Of a stretch of 47,124 bases of DNA, positions 17,547 through 24,257 are shown one piece after another. The stretch's first letter is position 1, and each line of letters begins with the position of its first letter. Origin of the DNA: an uncultured Eubacteriales bacterium (GTDB taxonomy: Bacteria > Bacillota > Clostridia > Oscillospirales > Acutalibacteraceae); assembly GCA_902491475.1 (NCBI GenBank), contig CABUHY010000018.1, positions 1 to 47,124 of the forward strand. Direction: 5' to 3'. Below the pieces are notes generated by a model. It had not been told where the DNA came from. It worked only from the letters and a program-made list of their open reading frames with translations, and made no database searches. The position numbers and the translations under genes are program-made.

Positions 17547-19217
17547 TTATCTTAAATTGTTTACAGTGATTTTTTTGTTTTCTATTTTAAGCTCCTTGTC
17601 GCATATCTCATATGCCGCCGATTTATGCGAAATTATAACGCAGGTTTTCTCTTTAAGCTCCCTTATGTTTGAAAGCACCTGCTTTTCCGTCTTTTCATCG
17701 AGCGCCGAGGTCGCTTCGTCAAGCAGAAGTATCGGTGCGTCCGTCAGCACCGCTCTCGCTATGGCAAGGCGCTGTATCTGACCCTCGGAAAGTCCGTGTC
17801 CGCCCTCAAGGAGCACCGTATCGAGCCCGTCGGGCAGAGCGTTAATAAATTCAGCCGCACAGCTTACCTCGGCAGCACGCATAATTTCTTCGTCGTCGGC
17901 ATTACCGTTTACGAAGCGTATATTATCCCTTATTGTGCCGCTGAAAAGCATATTGCCCTGCGGAACATAGGCGAAAAGGCTTCGCATATATTTGTCTATG
18001 CCGTATTCCCTGCCGCCGCTTTTTATATATATTCTTCCGCTGTCGGGAGGTATTACGCCGACAAGCAGCTTAAACAGCGTACTTTTGCCGATACCCGATA
18101 TTCCCGAAATGACCGTGAAGTCGTTTTTCTTTATTTCAAATGTACCGTTCTCGATTACCGCGTCTCTGCCGTAGCCGAACGACACGCCGTCAAAGCATAT
18201 GCCGTCCATCTCCGAATAGATTTTTTCGGTGTCGGTGTCTTTATCGTTGACGCTTTTGCTTGCGCTCATATTTTCGATTTCGATTATCCTCTCTGCCGAA
18301 GCGATCATCGAATAATACTGCGGCACTATACCCGAAAGCGAGGTAAACGGAACCTGTACCTGGCTGATAAGCTGAATTATAGCCGTGAGCGTACCGAATG
18401 TAATACTGCCCGTACAGAGCTTTATTCCGCTCCATACAAGACCGAACAGATAGCCGAGCGAAAATGCCGCCGAAAAGCCGAGATTGGCAAAAATCGACCA
18501 TCTGTTTTTCTTTATCTTTGCGTCAAAGTTATTTTTTTGCAGAGCCTCCGCCCTTTTGAGTATCTTCTCGCCGACATTGAAAATCTTGATTACGAGAACG
18601 CTCTCTATCGACTCCTGCATAAACGAGCGCACCGAGCCGTCCGTCTCCTGCACAACCCTGTGCAGTTTTTTCATAGAACCTCTGAATATCCTTGTGAACA
18701 CAAACAGCGCAAGACCCGCAAGCAGGAACAAAAGCGCAAACCATTTGTCAAGGGCAAACAGAACCGCAAAGGCGCATATGAGCCTTGTAACCGTTGAAAC
18801 AATACCCGGGATAATTGTCGTAACCGCCTGGCTTACCACCGTAATGTCGCTTGTGAGCCTTGTCATAAGCTCGCCCGAATGGTATCGGCTGATTTTGAGA
18901 TAATCTTTCTTTAATATGTTTGAAAAAAGCTCTGTTTTGTACTTCATTTCGAGTTTTCCCGAAACCCTGACCTCAAGAGCCTTTGACAGGAGCTTCAACG
19001 CAATCTGGGCAATTATAACGAGCAACAGGACTACCGCATTGCGTACAAGCCCATCCATATTGCCCTTTTGCGCCGAGTCGATTATAAGCTTGGCAAAAAC
19101 AGCCATTGAAACACTGCACACGGAGGAAAGGGCGTCGCAGATTATAAGCGACACCATACCCGGCAACTCCGAAACAGAATTGCGTTTTATCCAGTTCAAG
19201 GCTGTTGTGTTTTTCAT
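17547..19217 (-). CDS. ABC exporter (fused permease-ATPase) of the peptide cassette
   Basis: A 556-aa half-transporter. Residues about 1-310 form the six-helix exporter domain (helices near 20-42, 55-77, 135-180, 245-290); the ATPase follows from about 335 with Walker A SGISGIGKSTL, signature LSEGQIQRLAIARAV, Walker B ILLLDEATSALD and switch His in ISHKSA. There is no N-terminal C39 protease, so any leader removal must be done by another protein. Its ATG overlaps the stop of the S26 peptidase gene by 4 nt (ATGA), implying translational coupling. Exporters of this kind handle peptides, including lasso peptides and other RiPPs. The substrate here is probably the two short peptides upstream, an inference from context only. 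Confidence 0.85.
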   Translation of the reverse strand: MKNTTALNWIKRNSVSELPGMVSLIICDALSSVCSVSMAVFAKLIIDSAQKGNMDGLVRNAVVLLLVIIAQIALKLLSKALEVRVSGKLEMKYKTELFSNILKKDYLKISRYHSGELMTRLTSDITVVSQAVTTIIPGIVSTVTRLICAFAVLFALDKWFALLFLLAGLALFVFTRIFRGSMKKLHRVVQETDGSVRSFMQESIESVLVIKIFNVGEKILKRAEALQKNNFDAKIKKNRWSIFANLGFSAAFSLGYLFGLVWSGIKLCTGSITFGTLTAIIQLISQVQVPFTSLSGIVPQYYSMIASAERIIEIENMSASKSVNDKDTDTEKIYSEMDGICFDGVSFGYGRDAVIENGTFEIKKNDFTVISGISGIGKSTLFKLLVGVIPPDSGRIYIKSGGREYGIDKYMRSLFAYVPQGNMLFSGTIRDNIRFVNGNADDEEIMRAAEVSCAAEFINALPDGLDTVLLEGGHGLSEGQIQRLAIARAVLTDAPILLLDEATSALDEKTEKQVLSNIRELKEKTCVIISHKSAAYEICDKELKIENKKITVNNLR

Positions 19218-19660
19218 TTTTTCAGTTTTCCTCTGATTTTAACAATGTATTTTCTTATCGGGAAAAGCATATTCCATATGCGGCAGTACGCTCTGTACTT
19301 TTTAGCGGCAACGGGAATTTCCCTGCCGTTTCGCTTAACCGTGCAGACCGTTCCTATCAGCATACCGTCGGTTATCCCCTTTTCCTTTACCCATTGATTA
19401 TCTCCGCACATTGTGTAGGAGTTTTCGCACACCTCGACTACCCTGTGCAAAACAAACGAGCCGTCCGCACGCCTGTAAAGCGGCAAATCGTATTTTTTGA
19501 GCTTTCCCTCGCATTTTTTGAGCACGACCGTGTCCCTGCCCGCAACCAGAAGCGGCAGCATACTTGTTCCCGTTATCGGGATTTCAACCGTTGAGCCCTG
19601 CGACAGCTTTTCCTCAATGACGGGCATAATCTCCGCAAGCCGTATTTTCTTCTTTTCCAC
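19214..19660 (-). CDS. S26/S24-type signal peptidase-like protease, Ser-His class
   Basis: A 148-aa protein. It shows the S26 signature ITGTSMLPLL with the nucleophile Ser, VLHRVVEV where a His stands at the general-base position (as in SipW and ER-type signal peptidases, rather than the Lys of bacterial LepB), and CGDNQ, the GDN motif of the family. No clear N-terminal membrane anchor; the C-terminal helix (about 120-148, IWNMLFPIRKYIVKI) is amphipathic and basic. Its gene starts 3 nt after the PqqD gene and overlaps the exporter gene by 4 nt. It could cleave the leader of the cassette peptides, filling the place of the B2 protease of lasso clusters. Family: strong. Substrate: inference. Confidence 0.8.
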   Translation of the reverse strand: MEKKKIRLAEIMPVIEEKLSQGSTVEIPITGTSMLPLLVAGRDTVVLKKCEGKLKKYDLPLYRRADGSFVLHRVVEVCENSYTMCGDNQWVKEKGITDGMLIGTVCTVKRNGREIPVAAKKYRAYCRIWNMLFPIRKYIVKIRGKLKK

Positions 19661-19663
19661 GGT

Positions 19664-19930
19664 TCAGTCCTCAATTATATTCTTTTCACGGAGCTTTGCG
19701 ATGTATCTCTCTATATCCGCCGAAGCCGTCCGGCGGTCAACCTCGTATTCAGCCAACACGGAGTCAACCAATTCTTCCTTTGTCGCACCGTTTTCGAGCT
19801 TTTTCCAGACAAAGGCACCTACGGCGTTAAGCGTCATAATTCCGCCGAACGACATCTGTTCGTCGCCTACGGGAACAACAATGTTGCTTCCCGCAACCTC
19901 TCTTATAATATATCCGTCTTTAATCTTCAT
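19664..19930 (-). CDS. PqqD-family RiPP recognition protein
   Basis: An 88-aa protein of the PqqD fold: an N-terminal beta hairpin (about 5-25), then the winged-helix core LNAVGAFVWKKLENGATKEE and a final helix DIERYIAKLREKNII. Such domains bind the leader peptides of RiPP precursors; in lasso clusters the same protein is B1, which recognises a Tyr-x-x-Pro leader motif. Both short peptides upstream have that motif. The gene overlaps the kinase-like gene by 11 nt and precedes the peptidase gene by 3 nt. Family identity is strong; partner assignment is inference. Confidence 0.88.
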   Translation of the reverse strand: MKIKDGYIIREVAGSNIVVPVGDEQMSFGGIMTLNAVGAFVWKKLENGATKEELVDSVLAEYEVDRRTASADIERYIAKLREKNIIED

Positions 19931-20618
19931 TGTGTGTATCTCCGTTCGATAAATCGTTGTTTATTCCGAGATAGGAGGTCATAACCGCCTCTTCGGAAAT
20001 ATTGCATTTTAATCTGTAAACAGGCACATTTTTGAGCACGCCGTCAAGCACGGTCAACAGTTTATCCATTGTATCTGCCCTCGACGGACGGATTGTCTGC
20101 GCCATAAACAGCGGAATTGCGCTCTGCGGCGATATGCGTGAAATGCTGTTCTCGGTATCTCTTTCCAGGAACACAATCGCCTTTATCGGAACAACGGCAT
20201 TTGCGCTTTCGTCGTTTTTCCCGCTGAACGGGGTACCGCAGGCGTAATATTTGCCGTCAATTAGCCTCACGGCGGGCTTGTCGTCGTTTATCATACGCAC
20301 ATCGGGGAATTTTTTCATCCACAGATGAGTGTGCGTTGATTTGCCCACACCGCTCTTTGCCGAAAACAGATAAGCAACTCCGTCCTTTTCAATACACGAG
20401 GCGTGCAATAACACTCCGCCGTAATTCAACAGCTTGTAATAGAACGCCTCGCCCATATATACATAGTAACATTCGTCGGCGGTAAGCTGCGGTAGCAATT
20501 CGATTTTTCTTTTCAGCACATCCTCGGGAACGCTGACGCAAAAGTCCTCTTTTTCCTCTTGATTTTTACTGAGATATGCCCTTGAACGCTCATAAAGCAT
20601 ACCGTTTTTGCAATCCAT
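19920..20618 (-). CDS. HPr kinase/phosphorylase-like protein of the peptide cassette
   Basis: A protein of at least 232 aa, related to the C-terminal catalytic domain of HPr kinase. Visible: LLHASCIEKDGVAYLFSAKS leading to the P-loop SAKSGVGKSTHTHLW, then MINDDKPAVR, matching the HprK Asp motif, and GTPFSGK. Relatives in lasso clusters phosphorylate the precursor peptide; others have no known function. Start: the first in-frame ATG (20618) has only a weak site, while in-frame sequence continues upstream (TELFDIAGLKVR) as far as a TAG. That stretch resembles the N-terminal strand of the family, and an AAAGGCGG site lies 7 nt before an ATT codon at 20657, so the real start may be a non-AUG codon there. 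I give the ATG as the conservative start. First gene of a four-gene overlapping operon. Confidence 0.8.
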   Translation of the reverse strand: MDCKNGMLYERSRAYLSKNQEEKEDFCVSVPEDVLKRKIELLPQLTADECYYVYMGEAFYYKLLNYGGVLLHASCIEKDGVAYLFSAKSGVGKSTHTHLWMKKFPDVRMINDDKPAVRLIDGKYYACGTPFSGKNDESANAVVPIKAIVFLERDTENSISRISPQSAIPLFMAQTIRPSRADTMDKLLTVLDGVLKNVPVYRLKCNISEEAVMTSYLGINNDLSNGDTHNED

Positions 20619-20705
20619 TCGGACTTTAAGCCCTGCAATATCAAACAGTTCCGTAATTACACCGCCTTTCGCCTATTCAGTTTATTTTATCATTATTTTA
20701 CGCAT

Positions 20706-20717
20706 TTGTATATACAA
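20706..20717. promoter_or_regulatory. 12-bp perfect palindrome before the kinase gene, possible operator
   Basis: TTGTATATACAA is a perfect palindrome in the 100-nt gap between the 39-residue peptide gene and the HprK-like gene. The AT-rich surroundings could hold a promoter, but no well-spaced pair of hexamers is clear. Operator function is a guess. Confidence 0.3.
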
Positions 20718-20758
20718 TTTTTCAAATCCTTTTTCTTACGGCTTCTTTAGCATACAAC

Positions 20759-20878
20759 TCAATTCCAACGCAGTTTATATCTGTTTGAACCTGTCGGCAT
20801 AGCAAGTGAAGCGGTTATAACATCGTTTTCCTCTATAATAACAAAATCCGCCCTCGGCGGAATATATCGCTTTTTCAT
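20759..20878 (-). CDS. Short leader-core peptide B (39 aa), putative RiPP-like precursor
   Basis: A 39-codon gene with GAGGAG 9 nt before its ATG (20888-20893). Residues 1-24 align without gaps to the 40-aa peptide encoded at 21453-21575: Met1, Lys2, Tyr5, Pro8, Asp11, Glu16, Asp19-Val-Ile-Thr22 and Ser24 are identical. The Tyr5-x-x-Pro8 motif matches the recognition motif of lasso leaders bound by PqqD-like B1 proteins. The tail after Ser24 differs fully from the other peptide: LAMPTGSNRYKLRWN, basic and ending in Trp-Asn, with no Asp or Glu, so no lasso macrolactam could form. It lies 101 nt upstream of the kinase-like ATT start and 140 nt upstream of the ATG, in the same direction, so it may be the first gene of the cassette operon. 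Function unknown; a fast-evolving tail after a conserved leader is the main evidence. Confidence 0.7.
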   Translation of the reverse strand: MKKRYIPPRADFVIIEENDVITASLAMPTGSNRYKLRWN

Positions 20879-20960
20879 TTTTCGACACTCCTCGTTTTAT
20901 AATATTCGATTTTGCCCGTTAGGGTACGGAATGACGAAATATCTTATGCGTACCCGCCGT

Positions 20961-20986
20961 AGGGACAGCCCTTGCGGCTGTCCGCC
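20961..20986. repeat. Dispersed palindromic repeat, GGACAGCC type
   Basis: A hairpin of GGACAGCC / GGCTGTCC with CTTGC in the loop. The same unit occurs inverted at 21256-21277 and again at 46931-46952. Such small units are scattered in intergenic regions of gut clostridia; their function is unknown. Confidence 0.65.
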
Positions 20987-20988
20987 AT

Positions 20989-21121
20989 AGGCTCCCTTGT
21001 AAAGGGAGCTGTCATTTTTGTGAAAAAATGACTGAGGGATTTTTACAAAATCACATAAGAACAGCCTTACAATCCCTCCGCCTCACATTCATTCGGCATC
21101 TCCCTTTACACAAGGGAGGCT
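20989..21121. mobile_element. MITE-like element, about 133 bp
   Basis: The ends are imperfect inverted repeats: AGGCTCCCTTGT at 20989-21000 and ACAAGGGAGGCT at 21110-21121 (one mismatch), each followed inward by AAAGGGAG or its complement. An internal hairpin (GTCATTTTT / AAAAATGAC, 21011-21032) is followed by CTGAGGGA. No coding capacity. A partial copy lies at 47023-47069. It sits between the two short peptide genes. Confidence 0.6.
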
Positions 21122-21155
21122 GAACGCACGAATTGAAAAACATATCATATAGCAT

Positions 21156-21178
21156 AGGGGCGACCGCAGGTCGCCCCT
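21156..21178. repeat. Small palindromic repeat, GGGGCGACC type
   Basis: A 10-bp perfect stem (AGGGGCGACC / GGTCGCCCCT) with a 3-nt loop, followed by ACGGG. It is one of several short palindromes filling the gap between the two peptide genes. No T tract follows, so it is not a clear terminator. Confidence 0.55.
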
Positions 21179-21255
21179 ACGGGTTGTGCGTTGATTATAA
21201 TTTCATATCAACCGTAAATTACAATAAAAAAACAACAAACCAACGGTGTTTTCGA

Positions 21256-21277
21256 ACAGCCGCAAGGGCTGTCCCTA
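21256..21277. repeat. Dispersed palindromic repeat, inverted copy
   Basis: Inverted copy of the unit at 20961-20986 (ACAGCCGCAAGGGCTGTCC). The stretch 21182-21385 around it has no recognisable gene and seems to be low-complexity repeat debris. Confidence 0.6.
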
Positions 21278-21389
21278 CGGTATGATATGAATTTTAACCC
21301 GTGCGCTGCACCCACACCTATTCACTCTTACCTCGCCCACCGGGAGCCTATGTCGGGCGTCCTACGGGTTGGGAATTTTGCATACAAAA

Positions 21390-21415
21390 AAGCAGGGTAA
21401 TTGCTTACCCTGCTT
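21390..21415 (-). terminator. Terminator after the 40-residue peptide gene
   Basis: An 11-bp perfect stem (AAGCAGGGTAA / TTACCCTGCTT, 4-nt loop) runs on the minus strand into TTTTTT. It lies about 40 nt after the stop codon of the 40-residue peptide gene, which is therefore separated from the kinase/PqqD/peptidase/exporter operon. On the plus strand CTTGTTTTT follows, so it could act in both directions. Confidence 0.8.
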
Positions 21416-21452
21416 CTTGTTTTTATAAATCTTGCGCTTTCAGACGATCAGA

Positions 21453-21575
21453 TTATACTTCGATCCAACCTTCATTACCGCCTTCAACAGGACCTGTGCC
21501 TATTGAAAGGGTGATTACGTCTTCTACTTCATATACTGAAACGTCGAAATCCGGCGCGCTGTAAATTTGTTTCAT
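21453..21575 (-). CDS. Short leader-core peptide A (40 aa), putative lasso-like RiPP precursor
   Basis: A 40-codon gene with GAGGAG 9 nt before its ATG (21585-21590), the same spacing as the 39-aa peptide gene. Residues 1-24 carry the shared leader (Tyr5-Ser-Ala-Pro8, Asp11, Glu16, Asp19-Val-Ile-Thr22, Ser24). The tail SIGTGPVEGGNEGWIEV is Gly-rich and acidic. With Thr22 at -2, as in lasso precursors, Ser24 is residue 1 and Glu31 residue 8, the position used for the macrolactam ring. The leader closely resembles that of the paenibacillus lasso peptide paeninodin (Tyr-Ser-x-Pro). However, no asparagine-synthetase-like cyclase and no transglutaminase-like B2 are present. It lies 57 nt after the cohesin-like gene and ends in a strong terminator, so it may be that unit's last gene. 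Precursor role is inference. Confidence 0.72.
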   Translation of the reverse strand: MKQIYSAPDFDVSVYEVEDVITLSIGTGPVEGGNEGWIEV

Positions 21576-21632
21576 CAAATTTTTCTCCTCTCAAATTTAT
21601 TGTAATTGGTTATCTTACGACCGTTTCAGTAA

Positions 21633-22835
21633 TTATGCTGCGAACGGATAAGCTGCAAGATAAGAGCTTACAATAGCGTCATAGTTTGATGAGAGAGCAG
21701 CTGTTCCAGCAGTCTCGTAGAAGATTGTCTGTGCGTTGCCCGAAGCGTCAACATACTGAACAAAGCCCATGTATGTGATGTCGTTAGCAAGTGTTGAATG
21801 AGCAAGTTTAATAACTGCGCCGAATGTAGCGTCAGCATCGTCGCCTGCCTTGCAGATGTAGTCGGTTGTAGCCGCTGCATAGTCGTTAGCCGGTGTGCCC
21901 GCAACAACTGCCTTAGCAGTGTCAGCGTCGAAAGCAGCCGAGCCCTTGTATGCAACAAGACCAACTGCGGTGATGTAGCTTGTCGAAGCGTCTGCAACAC
22001 CTGTGTTTGCAAAGTATGCATCCCAATCAGCGTCTGTAATTGTAGAAATTACTCTGAAGCTGAACTCGTCAGCAACTGCTGTTGCGCTTACGGGAGTCAT
22101 CTTAACCTGGCTCTTAGCCTTTGATACTGCAGGACCTGCAGCTGCGGGGTTGTTAGCCATAGCGTTAGAAGCTTCTGTGTTAACCTGTGCATTGGTAAGG
22201 TTTGTTGTCTTTGTACCGTTTGTTGTTTTGAAGTACATACCTGAAGCATAGCTAAGTGCATCGGGAATAACAACATCTGTGTTACCGTTTACAAGGTCTG
22301 CATCAGCCTTAACTGTCATCTTAAATGACAATTCAGCACCTGTTCTTGTTCCGCCCTCTTCAGCCGGTGTCATGTGATAACCACCTGCGGCTGTAACACC
22401 CAAACGTGTATCAGCTGCGCCGAGGAAGTTAACAAATGCTGTGTGTCTTGTAGTGTCAACATTGCTTGCATAGCCAGCTATTTTAGAAACAGTTGCTGCT
22501 GCAGTAACAATTGTTGTTGTGCTTGAGGGCTTGTAGAAATTAGCAAAGTCGTTGTGAAGCGTGTATGCATTTTCAGCTGTGTAAACAGCGGGGTCGAAGA
22601 ATACCGGAATTTTATAAACACCGAAAAGTGTGTTAAAATCGGCAACATCGCAATACATAGTAAATGTAACTTCATCGCCCGGAGCAAGCTTTGTAAGATC
22701 CTTATCGGGAACAAGGATAAGTCCCAATGTCTGAGTTGAAGGATCAAAAGCAGCAAAAGCAGCAACTGACATTACACTCAACGCTAAAACAACAGCAAGA
22801 ACAATGCTAATCACTTTTTTGCCTGTTTTAAGCAT
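21633..22835 (-). CDS. Secreted cohesin-like protein without dockerin
   Basis: A 400-aa exported protein: a clear signal peptide (KKVISIVLAVVLALSVMSVAAFA, cut near residue 28), then a domain of about 190 residues with the cohesin-type start LAPGDEVTFTMYCDVAD and strand VYKIPVFFDPAVYT, giving a beta-sandwich like cohesins or related carbohydrate-binding folds. The C-terminal 180 residues are Ala/Thr/Asp-rich with no clear family. There is no dockerin, no sortase motif and no S-layer homology domain. AGGAGG lies upstream of its ATG. It follows the cohesin/dockerin gene by 44 nt without its own promoter, so the two are probably co-transcribed. Cohesin similarity is by eye and could instead be a generic Ig-like fold. 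Confidence 0.65.
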   Translation of the reverse strand: MLKTGKKVISIVLAVVLALSVMSVAAFAAFDPSTQTLGLILVPDKDLTKLAPGDEVTFTMYCDVADFNTLFGVYKIPVFFDPAVYTAENAYTLHNDFANFYKPSSTTTIVTAAATVSKIAGYASNVDTTRHTAFVNFLGAADTRLGVTAAGGYHMTPAEEGGTRTGAELSFKMTVKADADLVNGNTDVVIPDALSYASGMYFKTTNGTKTTNLTNAQVNTEASNAMANNPAAAGPAVSKAKSQVKMTPVSATAVADEFSFRVISTITDADWDAYFANTGVADASTSYITAVGLVAYKGSAAFDADTAKAVVAGTPANDYAAATTDYICKAGDDADATFGAVIKLAHSTLANDITYMGFVQYVDASGNAQTIFYETAGTAALSSNYDAIVSSYLAAYPFAA

Positions 22836-22879
22836 AAATGTTTCCTCCTAAATTAACATATCTATTTAATTGTTATATA

Positions 22880-23974
22880 TTAGAGATTGTTAGCTGCATA
22901 AGTCTGAGCGAGCTCATACTGTGTGGGAAGTTCAGAAAGATATGCTTCCTGAGCATCGATAAGACCTGAGTCGTCCAAGTCAACTACCGTATCACAAGTA
23001 AGGTCGCTTGCAATATACTGCGCTGTGCCCTCTTCAATATCAACAAGATATGATTCTTTTGCTTCGATAAGACCCGAGTCGTCCAAGTCAACCATGCCGT
23101 CGCCGTTTACATCACCGAAGTAAACGAATACATAGGTCTCAATGATTTCTCCTGCCGCATCTTTAAGTACAATAGTAGCACCTGTCGATACTACGCCGTT
23201 ATCGTTTTCAACAACCTCAACCGAGCCAACATTTGTTGTTACATAGTCGAGAATATCTGCGCCGTCACCAAGTGTGTCAACGCCATATACATAACCTGCA
23301 TAGTCATTACATGTTGTAGTTCTGTCAATAACAGTACCTGCTTCTGTACCTGTTTCGGTAAGGATAAGTTCGGGTGTACCTGCTGCCGCATAAGCAACAG
23401 TTGTGCCTACTCTGTTAAGAGTCTGGCCGATTGCTGTAAGTTCATTGGTCAACGGGTTGGAGCCGTCGAACGAACCACAGTAGAATTTACCGCTGACATT
23501 TGACGCAGTTTTCTGGTCATCAGCGATCTCAATAGCGCTTGAACCTGTTGTGCCGATAGCTTTCAACTGGAATGTAAGCACTGTGAGGTTTGCTCCGTTA
23601 AGGTTGGGAGCAGTAACCGCACCGCTTGTCGCGGGAGAGAGTACAACTGTAAGCATACCTGCATCCGACTTAAGAGATGTTCTGGTTGCACCTGCACCGT
23701 AGATTTCCGAAATAGCAGCAGAGTTTGCTACATATTCGAACAACGATGCGTCGTACTTAATCGGGAGCGACATAGGTCCGGCATAGAAATCTTCTGTAGC
23801 GTTTGCCTTAACAGTGATTGTAATAACATCGCCGTTCGCAACTTCGGAAGCCGAAGATGAAACCGTAAATGTGCCCGTAGGAGCTGTAGTTGCGGCAAAA
23901 GCGCCGATAGTCAGCATGCTAAGAAGCATTACAACAGCTAAAGCAAGGCTAAGGATTTTCTTGGACTTAACCAT
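22880..23974 (-). CDS. Secreted cohesin-like domain protein with C-terminal dockerin-type repeats
   Basis: A 364-aa exported protein. The ATG at 23974 has AGGAGG upstream; an in-frame upstream extension covers the promoter. After a signal peptide (about 1-27) comes a cohesin-like beta-sandwich (about 30-175: ANGDVITITVKAN, MSLPIKYDASLFEYV), a small beta domain of the kind often found before clostridial dockerins (about 215-280), then GDVNGDGMVDLDDSGLI and SDLTCDTVVDLDDSGLI, the two calcium loops of a type I dockerin (about 285-345). A protein with both cohesin-like and dockerin parts could chain surface proteins together. No glycoside hydrolase is in the window. Its promoter is just upstream. 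Confidence 0.75.
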   Translation of the reverse strand: MVKSKKILSLALAVVMLLSMLTIGAFAATTAPTGTFTVSSSASEVANGDVITITVKANATEDFYAGPMSLPIKYDASLFEYVANSAAISEIYGAGATRTSLKSDAGMLTVVLSPATSGAVTAPNLNGANLTVLTFQLKAIGTTGSSAIEIADDQKTASNVSGKFYCGSFDGSNPLTNELTAIGQTLNRVGTTVAYAAAGTPELILTETGTEAGTVIDRTTTCNDYAGYVYGVDTLGDGADILDYVTTNVGSVEVVENDNGVVSTGATIVLKDAAGEIIETYVFVYFGDVNGDGMVDLDDSGLIEAKESYLVDIEEGTAQYIASDLTCDTVVDLDDSGLIDAQEAYLSELPTQYELAQTYAANNL

Positions 23975-24004
23975 TATTAGCCTCCTTATTCTATTTTCCC
24001 AATA

Positions 24005-24033
24005 AATATACACTTAATCTGCAAAAATGTCAA
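24005..24033 (-). promoter_or_regulatory. Promoter of the cohesin-like gene pair
   Basis: Minus-strand TTGACA (24028-24033), 17-nt spacer, TATATT (24005-24010). This is a near-consensus sigma-A promoter about 30 nt before the ATG at 23974. Upstream, 24034-24257 holds no gene; it has a hairpin (24115-24143, GTTGCC / GGCAAC core) flanked by a repeated CCAATCGGCA word, of unknown use. Confidence 0.8.
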
Positions 24034-24257
24034 TAACAATTTATGTTATTTTCATATTTTAATTGAGCGGAAATATTAAAAACAGCTATCACTCTGTTTG
24101 AAACGAACCAATCGGCAGTGGTGTTGCCAATCGGCAACCGCTGAATCCTATACAAACATCAGCCGATTAAATGTAAGCGAATTTTTTAATTTCCGCGAGG
24201 ATGCCGAGCCTTGCGACCCGACACCCCCGATTTTTAATCAATAATCGAACGGGTCAA

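Noticed and set aside
17796..18797. Open frame of 333 codons on plus inside the ABC exporter gene
   Set aside because: Basic, Arg-rich shadow of the exporter coding strand; no domain.
21182..21385. A further short precursor peptide gene between the repeats
   Set aside because: No ATG with a ribosome site followed by the Tyr-x-x-Pro and DVIT pattern on either strand.
17547..21575. Complete lasso peptide gene cluster
   Set aside because: No cyclase or transglutaminase-like protease in the window, and one of the two peptides has no acidic residue for a ring.
21633..23974. Cellulosome scaffoldin locus
   Set aside because: No glycosidases, carbohydrate-binding modules or multiple cohesins; only cohesin-like folds are suggested.
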